A stretch of 64,000 nt of DNA from Streptomyces platensis. Lineage in GTDB: Bacteria; Actinomycetota; Actinomycetes; Streptomycetales; Streptomycetaceae. Below the pieces are notes generated by a model. It was given only the letters and a program-made list of their open reading frames with translations. It did not search any database and had not been told where the DNA came from. This document shows positions 43,231 to 51,830 of the stretch, in pieces (the first letter of the stretch is position 1; each line of letters begins with the position of its first letter). Position numbers and translations under genes: made by a program. The DNA lies in NCBI RefSeq assembly GCF_008704855.1, contig NZ_CP023691.1, positions 1,240,001 through 1,304,000 of the forward strand, written 5' to 3'.

Positions 43231-45385
43231 CCCGGGGGCCGGCGGACCAGGTGCCGTCCCGCTTCCGGGCGCGGCGGACGGCGCGTTCCTGGTGCAGCGC
43301 CGCGACCCGGCGCCGGCGCGCGGCCGCCTCGTCCCGGCGGCCCAGTTGCTCCAGGCACTGGGCCAGGTCGCCCTGGCTGGCCAGCGCGTCGAAATGGGCG
43401 GCGCCCAGCACCCGTTCGCGGGCGTCGGCGACCTGGCGGTAGACGTCCAGCGCCTCGCTCCAGCGGCCGAGCCAGCCGAGCGCCACCGCGGTCTCCCGGC
43501 GGCTGACCAGGGTGTCGGGGTGCTCGGGGCCGAGCACCCGGGCCCGGGCCGCGGCCACCTCACGGGCCTCCACCAGCGCCTCCTGCCAGCGGTTCTGCCG
43601 CCCGAGGCTGACCCCGAGACCGTGCCGGGCGCGCAGCGTCTCCGGGTCGTCGGCGCCCTGGGCGCGGGTACGGTCCACGACCAGGTCGCGGTAGAGCGCC
43701 AGGGCCTCCGCGCCGCGGCCGAGCCGGCCCAGGCCGATGCCGACCTCGTAGCGGGCGGTGAGGGTGTCCTCGTGGTCGGGTCCGAGCGTGGCGGCGCGCG
43801 CCGCCGCGATCTCCTGGTAGGTGTGCAGCGCTTCGGTCCACATACCCAACTTGCCCAGGACATGGGCGAGTTCGCAGTAGGTGGCGAGGGTGTCGGGGTG
43901 CTGGGCGCCGAGCACCCGGACGCGGGCCGCGGCCACCTCCTGGGCCATGGCCCGGCAGTCCTCCAGCCGTCCCAGCCGGCCGAGGTTGCGGGCGACATGG
44001 TGGCGGCAGCTCAGCGCGTCGGGATGGTCCGGGCCCAGCGCCCGTTCGCGGCCCGCCAGCACCTCGGCGTAGATCTGGTGCGCCTCGAAGTGCCGGCCGA
44101 GACGGCCCAGCGCATGGCCGGCTTCCAGGCGGCTGGTGAGGGTGTCGGGGTGGTCGGGGCCGAGGAGCCGCTCACGGGCCGCGGCGAGCGCGCGGTGCGC
44201 CTCACCGGCCTCCTCCCAGCGGCCCAGCCGGCCGAGGTCCAGCGCGGCGGTGTGCCGTCCGGCGAGCTCGGCGAGGGCGGCGCGGCGGTCGTCCGGCGGC
44301 GCGGGGCTGGCGATGACGGCGGCCGGGGACGCGCCGCTGTCCTGCGGGGCGATGCCGCCGGTCCAGCTGCCGGTGAGGACCGTGGCGGTGCCGTCGACGG
44401 GATACCGCTGCGGCCCCCGGGTGGCATTTACCGGGGAGCCGAACGTCCTCCCCTGGGTCCAGAAAGGCAGCGGCGGGACGGGAACCGTCACGTCCGCGAA
44501 ACCGGCGGCGACGGTGGCCCGGACGGGGTGCGGGTGGCGGGCGTCGGTGAGGCGTTTGCCCAGCTCGTCGGCGTCCCGGGGCCGGTCGTCGGGGTCCTTG
44601 GCGAGGAGTTCGAGCACGATCCGCTCGTAGGCCTCGGGCAGGTCGGGGCGGAGCGTACGGGGCGGCTGCGGCGCCTGGTCGCGGTGCCCGACGAGCACCG
44701 CCCAGGCGTCCCCCAGGTCGAACGGCGGCACACCGGTGGCGATCTCGTAGAGCACACAGCCCAGCGAGTAGAGATCGCTGCGGTGGTCGACGCCGTGCCC
44801 GCCGATCTGTTCGGGCGACATGTAGTGCGGGCTGCCCATGGCGACACCGGTGCCGGTGAGGCGGGCGGTGAAGCCGATGTCATGGCCGAGCCGGGCGATG
44901 CCGAAGTCGCAGATCTTGACCGTGCCGTCGGCGGTCCGGACGATGTTCGCCGGTTTCAGATCGCGGTGCACGATCGCCTGTTCATGGGTGTAGGCCAGCG
45001 CGGCGGTGACCTGTTCGGCGATCTCGATGACGTCCGGTACGGGCAGCGGCTGGCGGCGGTTGTCGTCCAGCAGCTGGCTGAGGTTCCGGCCGCTGAGCAG
45101 CTCCATCACGATGAAGAGGGTGCCGTCGTCCTCACCGAAGTCATGGACGACGGTGACCCCGCGGTGCTGGAGCGCGGCCGCGACCCGGGCCTCACGGCGG
45201 AAACGTTCGCGCAGAACCTGGAGGAACGAGGGTTCGTGCCGCGGCCCCAGCGGCTTGAGGCATTTGACCGCGACCTGCCGGCCCAGCGACTCGTCGAGGG
45301 CCCGCCACACCTCCCCCATCCCGCCGCGCCCGATGGTGTCGAGCAGCCGGTACCGCCGTTGAATCAGTCTGTTCTCCGCCACCAT
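43217..45385 (-). CDS. soluble Ser/Thr protein kinase with C-terminal TPR array
   Basis: A 722-residue protein. The kinase domain (about 10-285) has GRGGMGEVW, ATP lysine 41 (VAVK), HRDLKPANIV with Asp142, DFGIA with Asp160, the activation segment GTGVAMGSPHYMSPEQIGGH and DHRSDLYSLGCVLYEIATG. After a Pro/Ala linker, residues about 370-690 form about eight 42-residue tetratricopeptide repeats of the GPDHPDTL type. There is no transmembrane helix or PASTA domain, unlike PknB. The kinase is probably recruited through its TPRs. Such proteins are common in Streptomyces, with unknown targets. Confidence 0.92.
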   Translation of the reverse strand: MVAENRLIQRRYRLLDTIGRGGMGEVWRALDESLGRQVAVKCLKPLGPRHEPSFLQVLRERFRREARVAAALQHRGVTVVHDFGEDDGTLFIVMELLSGRNLSQLLDDNRRQPLPVPDVIEIAEQVTAALAYTHEQAIVHRDLKPANIVRTADGTVKICDFGIARLGHDIGFTARLTGTGVAMGSPHYMSPEQIGGHGVDHRSDLYSLGCVLYEIATGVPPFDLGDAWAVLVGHRDQAPQPPRTLRPDLPEAYERIVLELLAKDPDDRPRDADELGKRLTDARHPHPVRATVAAGFADVTVPVPPLPFWTQGRTFGSPVNATRGPQRYPVDGTATVLTGSWTGGIAPQDSGASPAAVIASPAPPDDRRAALAELAGRHTAALDLGRLGRWEEAGEAHRALAAARERLLGPDHPDTLTSRLEAGHALGRLGRHFEAHQIYAEVLAGRERALGPDHPDALSCRHHVARNLGRLGRLEDCRAMAQEVAAARVRVLGAQHPDTLATYCELAHVLGKLGMWTEALHTYQEIAAARAATLGPDHEDTLTARYEVGIGLGRLGRGAEALALYRDLVVDRTRAQGADDPETLRARHGLGVSLGRQNRWQEALVEAREVAAARARVLGPEHPDTLVSRRETAVALGWLGRWSEALDVYRQVADARERVLGAAHFDALASQGDLAQCLEQLGRRDEAAARRRRVAALHQERAVRRARKRDGTWSAGPRVSSG

Positions 45386-45416
45386 GATTTGCCGCCCCCG
45401 TCCCCGTTTCCCCCGG

Positions 45417-46334
45417 TCAGCCGCGCAGCTCCCCCTGCGCGCCCTCCTGCCCGTCCAGTATGGCGGCGGATCGGCGGAGCTTGTAGGGCGCTGGGCGGCT
45501 GTCCGGGCCGAGTCGCGCGACGGCGCGCAGGATGTGCCGGGGCGGGAGCTGCCAGCGGACCGTGGGCGGAATGGCGCGAAGGAGGCGGCCGGTGGCGCGC
45601 AGCCGGCGGCTGACGGCGGCCGGGCGCACGGGACGCCCGTAGATCTCGTGCGCGTACGCCGGGAGTGCGCCGTAGGCGAGCTGTGCCACCTGCCGCCAGA
45701 CCAGCGCGCGGGCCGGGACGAGCGCGGGCGGGGTCGGTGGCCGGCGCAGGAAGCCGTCCACCTCGCGGGCCTCGGGGGTCAGCGCCAACTCGGGCCGTAC
45801 GCGGGCGAAGTAGGCGGCGAGCGCGGCCCGGCTGCCGGGCACCCCGGCCGGGTCGAGGCCGACGAGCCGGGCGCTCGCGCGCTGCTCGCGGAGGTAGGCG
45901 TCGGCCTGGGCATCGCCGACGGGGTATCCGGAGCGGCGCAGTACCTCCAGGTAGGAGTCCACCTCGGCGCAGTGCACCCACAGCAGCAGGTCCGGTTCGT
46001 CGACGCCATAGCGCTCACCGGTGTCCGGATCGGTGGCCGACAGCCGGCGGTGGATGCCACGGACCGCGGCGCCGGCCTGTTCGGCGGCGTCGGTGGTGCC
46101 GTAGGTGAGGGTGCCGACGAAGTCCGCGGTCCGCATCAGCCGCCCCCAGGCGTCCCGTCTCCCCTGCCCGCTCATCCGGAACGCGGCGGAGTTCTGGAAC
46201 ACCCCGCGCACCGCCCGGGGGTGCAGCGCCTGGAGGTACAGCGCCCGGACGCCCGCGATCCACATCATCGGATCCGCATGCAGCTGCCAGGTCACGGAAC
46301 GGGGCCCGAAGAGCCCCGGGTCGTCTGTGCGCAC
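45417..46334 (-). CDS. oxygenase MpaB-family protein (DUF2236)
   Basis: A 305-residue protein starting at GTG 46334 (VRTDDPGLFGPRSVTWQLHA) with AGGAGG four bases upstream. DUF2236 signatures are MMWIAGVRALYLQALHPRAV, RRDAWGRLMRTADFVGTLTY, LLLWVHCAEVDSYLEVLRRS and a C-terminal helical region. The family includes fungal MpaB and latex-clearing Lcp, which use haem for oxidative C-C cleavage; the HPRAV histidine is a plausible haem ligand. It starts 17-20 bp after the acyl-CoA dehydrogenase stop and shares its operon, so the pair may process one lipid or terpenoid substrate. Confidence 0.83.
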   Translation of the reverse strand: MRTDDPGLFGPRSVTWQLHADPMMWIAGVRALYLQALHPRAVRGVFQNSAAFRMSGQGRRDAWGRLMRTADFVGTLTYGTTDAAEQAGAAVRGIHRRLSATDPDTGERYGVDEPDLLLWVHCAEVDSYLEVLRRSGYPVGDAQADAYLREQRASARLVGLDPAGVPGSRAALAAYFARVRPELALTPEAREVDGFLRRPPTPPALVPARALVWRQVAQLAYGALPAYAHEIYGRPVRPAAVSRRLRATGRLLRAIPPTVRWQLPPRHILRAVARLGPDSRPAPYKLRRSAAILDGQEGAQGELRG

Positions 46335-46353
46335 CACGCCTCCTGCTGCCGGT

Positions 46354-47568
46354 TCAGCGCCGTACCCGCGGCATTCCCAGGCCGATCCACGAGATGATCT
46401 CGCGCTGGATCTCATTGTTGCCGCCGCCGAAGGTGAAGATGACGGCGGAGCGGTAGCCGCGTTCGAGTTCGCCGTGCAGGACGGCGCCGGCCGAGCGCTC
46501 CTTGAGCGGGCCCGCGGCGGCGACGACCTCCATCAGCCAGGCGTAGGCGTCCCGTCTGGCCTCGGAGCCGTAGACCTTGACCGCGGAGGCGTCCTGCGGG
46601 GTGAGCGTGCCGTGCTGGAGGGCGTCGACCATCTGCCAGTTGAGCAGCTTCATGGCATCCAGTCTGGTGTGGGTACGGGCCAGCCGGCCGCGTACCCAGC
46701 CCAGGTCGATGACCCGGCGGCCGTCGGAGAGCTTGGTGTCGGCGGCCCAGCGCTGGACGTTGTGCAGGGCGCGGATGGCCATGGTGCCGTGGGCGGCGAG
46801 GGTGACCCGTTCGTGGTTGAGCTGGTTGGTGATGATCCGCCAGCCCTTGTTCTCCTGGCCGACGCGGCGGGAGGCCGGGACGGTGATGTTCTCGTAGTAG
46901 CTGGCGGTGGTGTCGTGTGAGGCGAGGGTGTTGATCAGAGTGCAGGAGTAGCCGGGGTCGCTGGTGGGGACGAGGAGCATGGTGATGCCCTTGTGGGGCG
47001 GGGCGGCCGGATCGGTGCGCACCGCGAGCCACACCCACTCCGCGGTGTCCCCGTTGGTCGTCCAGATCTTCTGCCCGTTGACGACGTAGTGGCCGGTCTC
47101 CTCGTCGCCCTCCCGCACGGCGCGGGTCTTGAGGGCGGCGAGGTCGGTGCCGGCGTCCGGTTCGCTGTAGCCGATGGCGAAGTCGATCTCACCGGAGAGG
47201 ATCCTGGGCAGGAAGTAGGCCTTCTGCTCGTCGGTGCCGAACTGCATGATCGTCGGGCCGACGGTGTTCAGCGCCATCAGCGGCAGCGGCACCCCCGCCT
47301 GGGCGGCCTCGTCGAAGAAGATGAATTGTTCCATCGGGGAGAGGCCGCGGCCGCCGAACTCCTTGGGCCAGCCGACGCCGAGCCAGCCGTCGGCGCCCAG
47401 CCGGCGCACCGTCTCGCGGTAGAAGCGCTTCTGGGCGGCGGGGTCGGCGAGATCACCTCTGGTGCCCCCGGGGTCCCGGCCGTAGGTGTTGTCCGGCACC
47501 AGCGCGGCGAAGTACGTGCGCAGTTCGGCGCGCAACTGCTGCTGCTCGGGGGTGTATTCGAGGTGCAC
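46354..47568 (-). CDS. acyl-CoA dehydrogenase family protein
   Basis: A 404-residue FAD enzyme from GTG 47568 (VHLEYTPEQQQLRAELRTYF) with GGAGGGG upstream. Motifs are AIGYSEPDAGTDLAALKTRA (first signature), VVNGQKIWTTNGDTAEWVW and TFGGGNNEIQREIISWIGLG. The variant C-terminal motif resembles mycobacterial FadE subunits used in sterol side-chain oxidation, which often work as heteromers. No second dehydrogenase subunit is encoded nearby, so it may be homomeric or have a distant partner. A full KstR-like box lies 87 bp upstream. Confidence 0.9.
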   Translation of the reverse strand: MHLEYTPEQQQLRAELRTYFAALVPDNTYGRDPGGTRGDLADPAAQKRFYRETVRRLGADGWLGVGWPKEFGGRGLSPMEQFIFFDEAAQAGVPLPLMALNTVGPTIMQFGTDEQKAYFLPRILSGEIDFAIGYSEPDAGTDLAALKTRAVREGDEETGHYVVNGQKIWTTNGDTAEWVWLAVRTDPAAPPHKGITMLLVPTSDPGYSCTLINTLASHDTTASYYENITVPASRRVGQENKGWRIITNQLNHERVTLAAHGTMAIRALHNVQRWAADTKLSDGRRVIDLGWVRGRLARTHTRLDAMKLLNWQMVDALQHGTLTPQDASAVKVYGSEARRDAYAWLMEVVAAAGPLKERSAGAVLHGELERGYRSAVIFTFGGGNNEIQREIISWIGLGMPRVRR

Positions 47569-47654
47569 GGCCCCTCCAGTTCGTCCGGTCCGGTCGTCCG
47601 GTGCGAGGGGCCCGCGAAGCTGACGGGCCGTCGGCTGCCGGATCGAGGGCACAG

Positions 47655-47668
47655 TAGAACTTGTTCCA
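47655..47668 (-). promoter_or_regulatory. KstR-like operator
   Basis: TAGAACTTGTTCCA matches TnnAACnnGTTnnA at every fixed position. It lies upstream of the acyl-CoA dehydrogenase/MpaB operon. GAAC-TT-GTTC is a perfect core inverted repeat. KstR is the TetR-family repressor of sterol catabolism in mycolic-acid actinobacteria; a Streptomyces counterpart is inferred. Confidence 0.5.
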
Positions 47669-47730
47669 GTAATACGGAAGGGCGCGGAGTGGGCGGGCGG
47701 CGGGCCGTGCCACTGCCGCACACACACGAA

Positions 47731-47767
47731 GGCCCGGTCCGGTACCGCTGTGGCACCGGACCGGGCC
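47731..47767 (-). terminator. terminator after the SH3-like protein gene
   Basis: GGCCCGGTCCGGT (47731-47743) pairs perfectly with ACCGGACCGGGCC (47755-47767) around an 11-nt loop, 14 bp beyond the stop of the small secreted protein gene. Confidence 0.78.
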
Positions 47768-47781
47768 TCCCCGGGACTCCA

Positions 47782-48201
47782 TCAGCCCACGAGGTGCTTC
47801 GCCGTGTGCTTCGGCTGCACCCGGGTGCGGTGGACGTCCTTGCAGTACTTGACGCGGCCGCTGTTGGTCACGTACTTCGCCGAGACCCAGGTCGCCCGCT
47901 CCTCGCGGGTCAGGTACCAGACGGAGTTGCCGCCCACGCTCTGGGTACGCACCTTGCACACCAGGCCGACGTGCGCGCGGTGGCGGAGGTAGCCCCGTAC
48001 CGACGAGTCCGTGCTGGGGTACTGACGCTCGCTCAGGCCCGCCTTGGCGGTGACCACGCCGAAGGGCTTCGGGGGGCCGGGCGTCGCCTGCGCCGGGGCC
48101 GCGGCGAACAGCGTCGCGCCGAGGGCGACGGCGGTGGCCAGTGCGCCCGTGCCGGCGGCGAGCTGCCTGCCTCGGGCCGCGAGGATGTCGGTCGTGGACA
48201 T
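47782..48201 (-). CDS. small secreted SH3-like protein
   Basis: A 139-residue protein from ATG 48201 with AGGAGA upstream. The signal peptide is GTGALATAVALGATLFAAAP, cleaved near AQA-TP. The mature part (about 95 residues) resembles a bacterial SH3 domain (GVVTAKAGLSERQYPSTDSS, VRGYLRHRAHVGLVCKVRTQ, NSVWYLTREERATWVSAKYV) with two cysteines that may form a disulfide. Such small extracellular SH3-like proteins bind peptidoglycan or other proteins. No enzymatic domain is present. It is monocistronic. Confidence 0.83.
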   Translation of the reverse strand: MSTTDILAARGRQLAAGTGALATAVALGATLFAAAPAQATPGPPKPFGVVTAKAGLSERQYPSTDSSVRGYLRHRAHVGLVCKVRTQSVGGNSVWYLTREERATWVSAKYVTNSGRVKYCKDVHRTRVQPKHTAKHLVG

Positions 48202-48377
48202 AGGGGGTCTCCTGTTCTTGACGCGCGATGCCACCCGCTGGTGGGAAGTGGACATTACGCGCAAACCACCTGGGGAATGTGGTGCAACGACGAACAGGCC
48301 GCCGATCGTGTGACAGCGCGGGTGCGCCCGGCTCACGGGCCGTCGCCGCCCGGCGCGCGCACCGGGGAGACCGGGCG

Positions 48378-49136
48378 TCAGCCCTCGGTACCGACGCGGT
48401 GAATGCCGAACGAGGCCCCCTGCGGATCCCGGATCACCGCGACCTTCGGCCCGTGCGGGACCTCTGTCGGGGGCACCAGCAGCATCCCGCCGGACTCGGC
48501 GGCCCGGGCGGCCGTCCCGTCGACGTCGGCCACCGCGAAGTACGGGAGCCAGTGCGCCCTGATGTCCTCCGGGTAGAACTCGTCCAGCGCGCTCAGGCCA
48601 CCGAAGTCGGCGCCGTCGACGCCCCACTGCGGATAGTCCTCGTGGGTACCCACGGTCCAGCCGAAGACCGTCGTGTAGAACGCCTTGGCGGCCTCGGGGT
48701 CCCGCGTGGCCAGCTCGACCCAGCCGAGGGAGCCCGGCGCGTTGAACACCGCGGCGCCGGCGAACGAACGGGCCTGCCACACCGAGAAGACGGCACCCTC
48801 CGGGTCGGCCAGTACGGCGAAGCGGCCCGCGTCGAAGACATCCATCGGCCCGGTCAGCAGCCGACCGCCCGCCCCGGTGACCGCCGCGGACACCGCATCG
48901 GCGTCCCGGACCGCGAACGAGACGGTCCAGGCGGTCGGCTGGCCGGGGGCGTAGAGCGGGGTCAGTGCGGCGACGGGGTCCTCCCCCAGATGCAGCGTGG
49001 TGTAGCCGCCCGCCTCCTGGCGCGGATCGGTCTCGGCGCACCAGCCGAAGACCTGGCGGTAGTACACCTTGGCGGCAGCCACGTCCGAGGTCCCCAGCTC
49101 CACCCAGCAGGGCGCGCCGGGCGTGGGCTCAGTCAT
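48378..49136 (-). CDS. double-VOC protein (second copy)
   Basis: A 252-residue protein with two VOC folds. The first has PCWVELGTSDVAAAKVYYRQ, VFGWCAETD and GRFAVLADPEGAVFSVWQAR. The second has LGWVELATRDPEAAKAFYTT, VFGWTVGTHED and GPKVAVIRDPQGASFGIHRV. ATG 49136 is chosen; GTG 49142 two codons upstream is possible, with GGAGGGACGG before it. It has the same architecture as the protein at 34803-35603 but is clearly divergent in sequence. Function unknown; hydroxylase or antibiotic-binding roles are listed for relatives. Confidence 0.86.
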   Translation of the reverse strand: MTEPTPGAPCWVELGTSDVAAAKVYYRQVFGWCAETDPRQEAGGYTTLHLGEDPVAALTPLYAPGQPTAWTVSFAVRDADAVSAAVTGAGGRLLTGPMDVFDAGRFAVLADPEGAVFSVWQARSFAGAAVFNAPGSLGWVELATRDPEAAKAFYTTVFGWTVGTHEDYPQWGVDGADFGGLSALDEFYPEDIRAHWLPYFAVADVDGTAARAAESGGMLLVPPTEVPHGPKVAVIRDPQGASFGIHRVGTEG

Positions 49137-49343
49137 CTTCACGGTGTGTTCCGTCCCTCCGCGCCGGGCGATGGCCGGGCGGTGCCGCACTCATGCCCGT
49201 TCGCCGCGGATCCGGTCTCCGTACGCTGCCGATCGTCCGATGGGCACGGCGGGGCCGCAACCGGAGGGCGGCCGCGGTGTGCGGCCGGGGGCGACAGTCC
49301 GGCCGCCGTCACGGTGCGCGGTCAGGGGGCAGTCCGGCCGCTG

Positions 49344-50492
49344 TCACCGTTCGCGGTCGTTACACAGAAAGCGCAGCGCGCTCTCCGGGGCGTCGGGGGC
49401 GAAGGCCTCGGACAGGGCGCGGGCGGCGTGGTCGGCGGCCTGTGCGGCGCGGGGCAGCAGGGCGGATTCGTAGGCGCGTACCGCCGCGTCCGGGTCGCCG
49501 CCCTCGGCCAGCGCCTGGGCGAGTTCGCAGCCGTCGAGCATGGCGAGGCCGGCGCCCCCGCCGGCGAACGGCGTCATCAGATGCGCGGCGTCGCCGAGCA
49601 GGGTCAGGCCCGGGGTGTGGGTCCAGGTGTGCGGCACCGGCAGCGCGAACAGCGGCCGGTTGACGAACCCGCCGTCGCTGTCCCGCAGCAGCGCCAGCAG
49701 CCGGTCGTCCCACCCGGCGAACCCGTCGAGCAGTACGGCGCGCACGGCCTCGGTGTCCGCCATCCGCACACCGGCCGCCGACGCCCAGTCCTGGGAGCCG
49801 CGGAACCCGGCGTACACCAGGAGGCGGCCCCGGCCGTGCCGCCGGGCGAGCAGCCCCTTGCCGGCGGACAGCGCCAGCAGGCCGCCGTCGCCCACGAGAC
49901 GGGCGAGGTCCGGGTGGCGGCCGTCGGCATCCTCGATCCCGGTCTCGACGAAGGTGACACCGGAGTAGTGCGGGGTGTCCTCGGAGAGCATCGGCCGCAC
50001 CCGGGACCAGGCTCCGTCGGCACCGATGACCAGGTCGAAGGTCTCGGTGTGGCCGTCGTCGAACTCGGCCCGGTGGCGGCCGTCTCCGAGCGGGTGCAGG
50101 GTGCGCAGATAGCTGCCCCAGTGCACGGTTCCGGCGGTGAGGGAGGCCAGCAGCAGACGGCGCAGTGCGGCCCGGTCGACCTCGGTGCGGTCGGGACCGC
50201 CGGGGGCGGGGGCGTCCTGGAGGAGCACGGTCGCGGTGTGGTCGAGCAGCCGCAGTTCCTGCCCGGCGGGGCGGGCGATGGCGGTGAACTCCTCGTACAG
50301 TCCGGCCGCCCGCAGTGCGGTCCGAGCAGTGGTCATCCGCAGTTCCAGAGCGCTGCCTTGCGGGTCGGCGGCGGCCGGCGCCTCATGGGCGAAGACCGTG
50401 ACGGGTACGCCGCTCCGCTGGAGCACCCGGGCACAGGTCAGTCCGCCGGGTCCGGCACCGATGATCGCGATGCGCGGAGTGGTGGAGTGCAT
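49344..50492 (-). CDS. FAD-dependent monooxygenase (PHBH/TetX-like)
   Basis: A 382-residue class A flavoprotein monooxygenase from ATG 50492 with GAGGAG upstream. The Rossmann motif is IAIIGAGPGGLTCARVLQRS, the DG motif is FDLVIGADGAWSRVRPMLSE, and the second FAD motif is GLTLLGDAAHLMTPFAGGGA. Sequence and length resemble TetX-type enzymes that hydroxylate polyketide antibiotics, though many relatives act on other aromatics. It stands alone beside the siderophore operon (divergent, 291 bp apart), and no resistance role can be concluded. Confidence 0.87.
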   Translation of the reverse strand: MHSTTPRIAIIGAGPGGLTCARVLQRSGVPVTVFAHEAPAAADPQGSALELRMTTARTALRAAGLYEEFTAIARPAGQELRLLDHTATVLLQDAPAPGGPDRTEVDRAALRRLLLASLTAGTVHWGSYLRTLHPLGDGRHRAEFDDGHTETFDLVIGADGAWSRVRPMLSEDTPHYSGVTFVETGIEDADGRHPDLARLVGDGGLLALSAGKGLLARRHGRGRLLVYAGFRGSQDWASAAGVRMADTEAVRAVLLDGFAGWDDRLLALLRDSDGGFVNRPLFALPVPHTWTHTPGLTLLGDAAHLMTPFAGGGAGLAMLDGCELAQALAEGGDPDAAVRAYESALLPRAAQAADHAARALSEAFAPDAPESALRFLCNDRER

Positions 50493-50745
50493 GGCGCTCC
50501 TCGGCCGGGTGCGGAACCACAAGATCCACCCACCAGAGAAACACGGTGCCTGCGCACCTGCAATGGAGGCACTGGCGGGGCGACATCAACCCCACGGGCC
50601 GCATCGGCTCTTGACGCGCCCTCATCGGGGAAGGGTGGGCGGAGGCAGGGAGGGGTAGGTCACCCCAGGTCGGGGCGCTGATCGCCGCAGCGGGGAGGTC
50701 GACTGCCCGACAAAAGGGATAGTTGACCGTTTACCGAACACGCGC

Positions 50746-50775
50746 TTGCAGTATTAGGTATGCCTAACCTAATGT
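50746..50775 (+). promoter_or_regulatory. promoter of the siderophore operon, probably leaderless
   Basis: TTGCAG (50746-50751) and TAATGT (50770-50775) are spaced 18 bp apart. Initiation would fall at about 50782-50784, on or next to the GTG start codon. No Shine-Dalgarno precedes that codon, consistent with a leaderless transcript. Confidence 0.5.
50754..50772. promoter_or_regulatory. iron box (DmdR/DtxR-family operator)
   Basis: TTAGGTATGCCTAACCTAA matches the 19-bp actinobacterial iron-box consensus TTAGGTTAGGCTAACCTAA in all but the centre (15 of 19). It fills the promoter spacer, so iron-loaded repressor should block the nine-gene operon starting at 50784. Confidence 0.9.
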
Positions 50776-50783
50776 AACGACGC

Positions 50784-51830
50784 GTGTCGACGACCAAACC
50801 TCCTGCCACCGCACCCCCTGTGCCCGATCCGCGTCCCGCCGCGCACGTCCTGCGGCGCGTCCCGCTGTTCGTGGCCGGGCTCGGCGCACTGGCGGTCTGC
50901 GCCGCCCTCAGCCTTGCCCTCGGCGCCCGATCCGTACCGCTGTCCACCGTATGGGAGGCGCTGACCGGCGCCGCCCACGGGCCGGACGCCCTGGTGGTGA
51001 CGGGGCTTCGGGTACCGCGGACCGTGGTGGCGCTCGCGGTCGGCGCCGCGCTCGGGGTCGCCGGAGCGGTCGTGCAGGGCATCACCCGCAATCCGCTCGC
51101 CTCCCCGACCACGCTCGGCATCAACGCGGGCGCGGGCTTCGCGGTGGTCACTTCGATCTACGCACTCCATCTGACCCGGCCCGTGCAGTACGTCTGGTTC
51201 GCCTTCGCGGGCGCCGCGGCCGCCGCGCTGTTCGCCCAGGCGCTGGCCCGGCGGGCCGGTGACCTCGACCCGGTGCGCCTCGCGCTGGGCGGCACCGTGC
51301 TGCAACTCGTCCTGCTGTCCTGGACGTCGACGGTCATGCTGGCCAGCAAGCGGTCGCTGGACGAGGCCCGGTTCTGGCTGGCCGGTTCGCTGGCCGAGCG
51401 CCCGCTGTCGGTGCTCTACCCGGTGCTGCCGACCCTGGTGATCGGCCTGGTCGTCGCGCTGGCCCTGACCCCCGCCCTCAACGCCCTGGCGCTGGGCGAC
51501 GATTCGGCGCAGGCGCTGGGCGTGCCGGTGTCCCGGATCCGCACCGTCGGCGGTCTGGCCGTCGTGCTGCTCGCCGGGTCCGCGGTGGCCGTGGCCGGTC
51601 CGCTGGCCTTCATCGGGCTGGCCGCACCGCATCTGGTCCGCCAGCTGCTGCGTACCTCCGACCACCGGGTGCTGGTGCCCGGCTGTCTGATCGCCGGACC
51701 GCTGCTGCTGCTCAGCGCCGACATCCTCGGACGGCTCGTCATCCGGCCGTCCGAGCTACAGGTCGGCATCATCAGCGCGTTCCTCGGCGCGCCGCTGCTG
51801 GCGCTGCTGGCCCGGAAGGTGGCCCGATGA
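50784..51830 (+). CDS. FecCD-family iron-siderophore ABC permease (1)
   Basis: A 348-residue BtuC/FhuB-type permease with about ten membrane helices. Motifs are GLRVPRTVVALAVGAALGVA, GAVVQGITRNPLASPTTLGI (family signature), the cytoplasmic GDDSAQALGV coupling region and FIGLAAPHLVRQLLRTSDHR. GTG 50784 has no Shine-Dalgarno and lies 11 bp after the iron box, so it is probably translated from a leaderless mRNA. It pairs with the permease encoded next (ATGA overlap) and the ATPase at 52894. In vibrioferrin systems the equivalents are PvuC/PvuD. Confidence 0.93.
   Translation: MSTTKPPATAPPVPDPRPAAHVLRRVPLFVAGLGALAVCAALSLALGARSVPLSTVWEALTGAAHGPDALVVTGLRVPRTVVALAVGAALGVAGAVVQGITRNPLASPTTLGINAGAGFAVVTSIYALHLTRPVQYVWFAFAGAAAAALFAQALARRAGDLDPVRLALGGTVLQLVLLSWTSTVMLASKRSLDEARFWLAGSLAERPLSVLYPVLPTLVIGLVVALALTPALNALALGDDSAQALGVPVSRIRTVGGLAVVLLAGSAVAVAGPLAFIGLAAPHLVRQLLRTSDHRVLVPGCLIAGPLLLLSADILGRLVIRPSELQVGIISAFLGAPLLALLARKVAR

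Noticed and set aside
49344..50492. Tetracycline-resistance gene (tetX)
   Set aside because: Motifs are shared by many class A flavin monooxygenases and no resistance context is present, so only the broad family is called.
48228..50681. 817-codon plus-strand open frame
   Set aside because: It spans three minus-strand genes (SH3 promoter region, VOC, monooxygenase) and has no recognisable domain.
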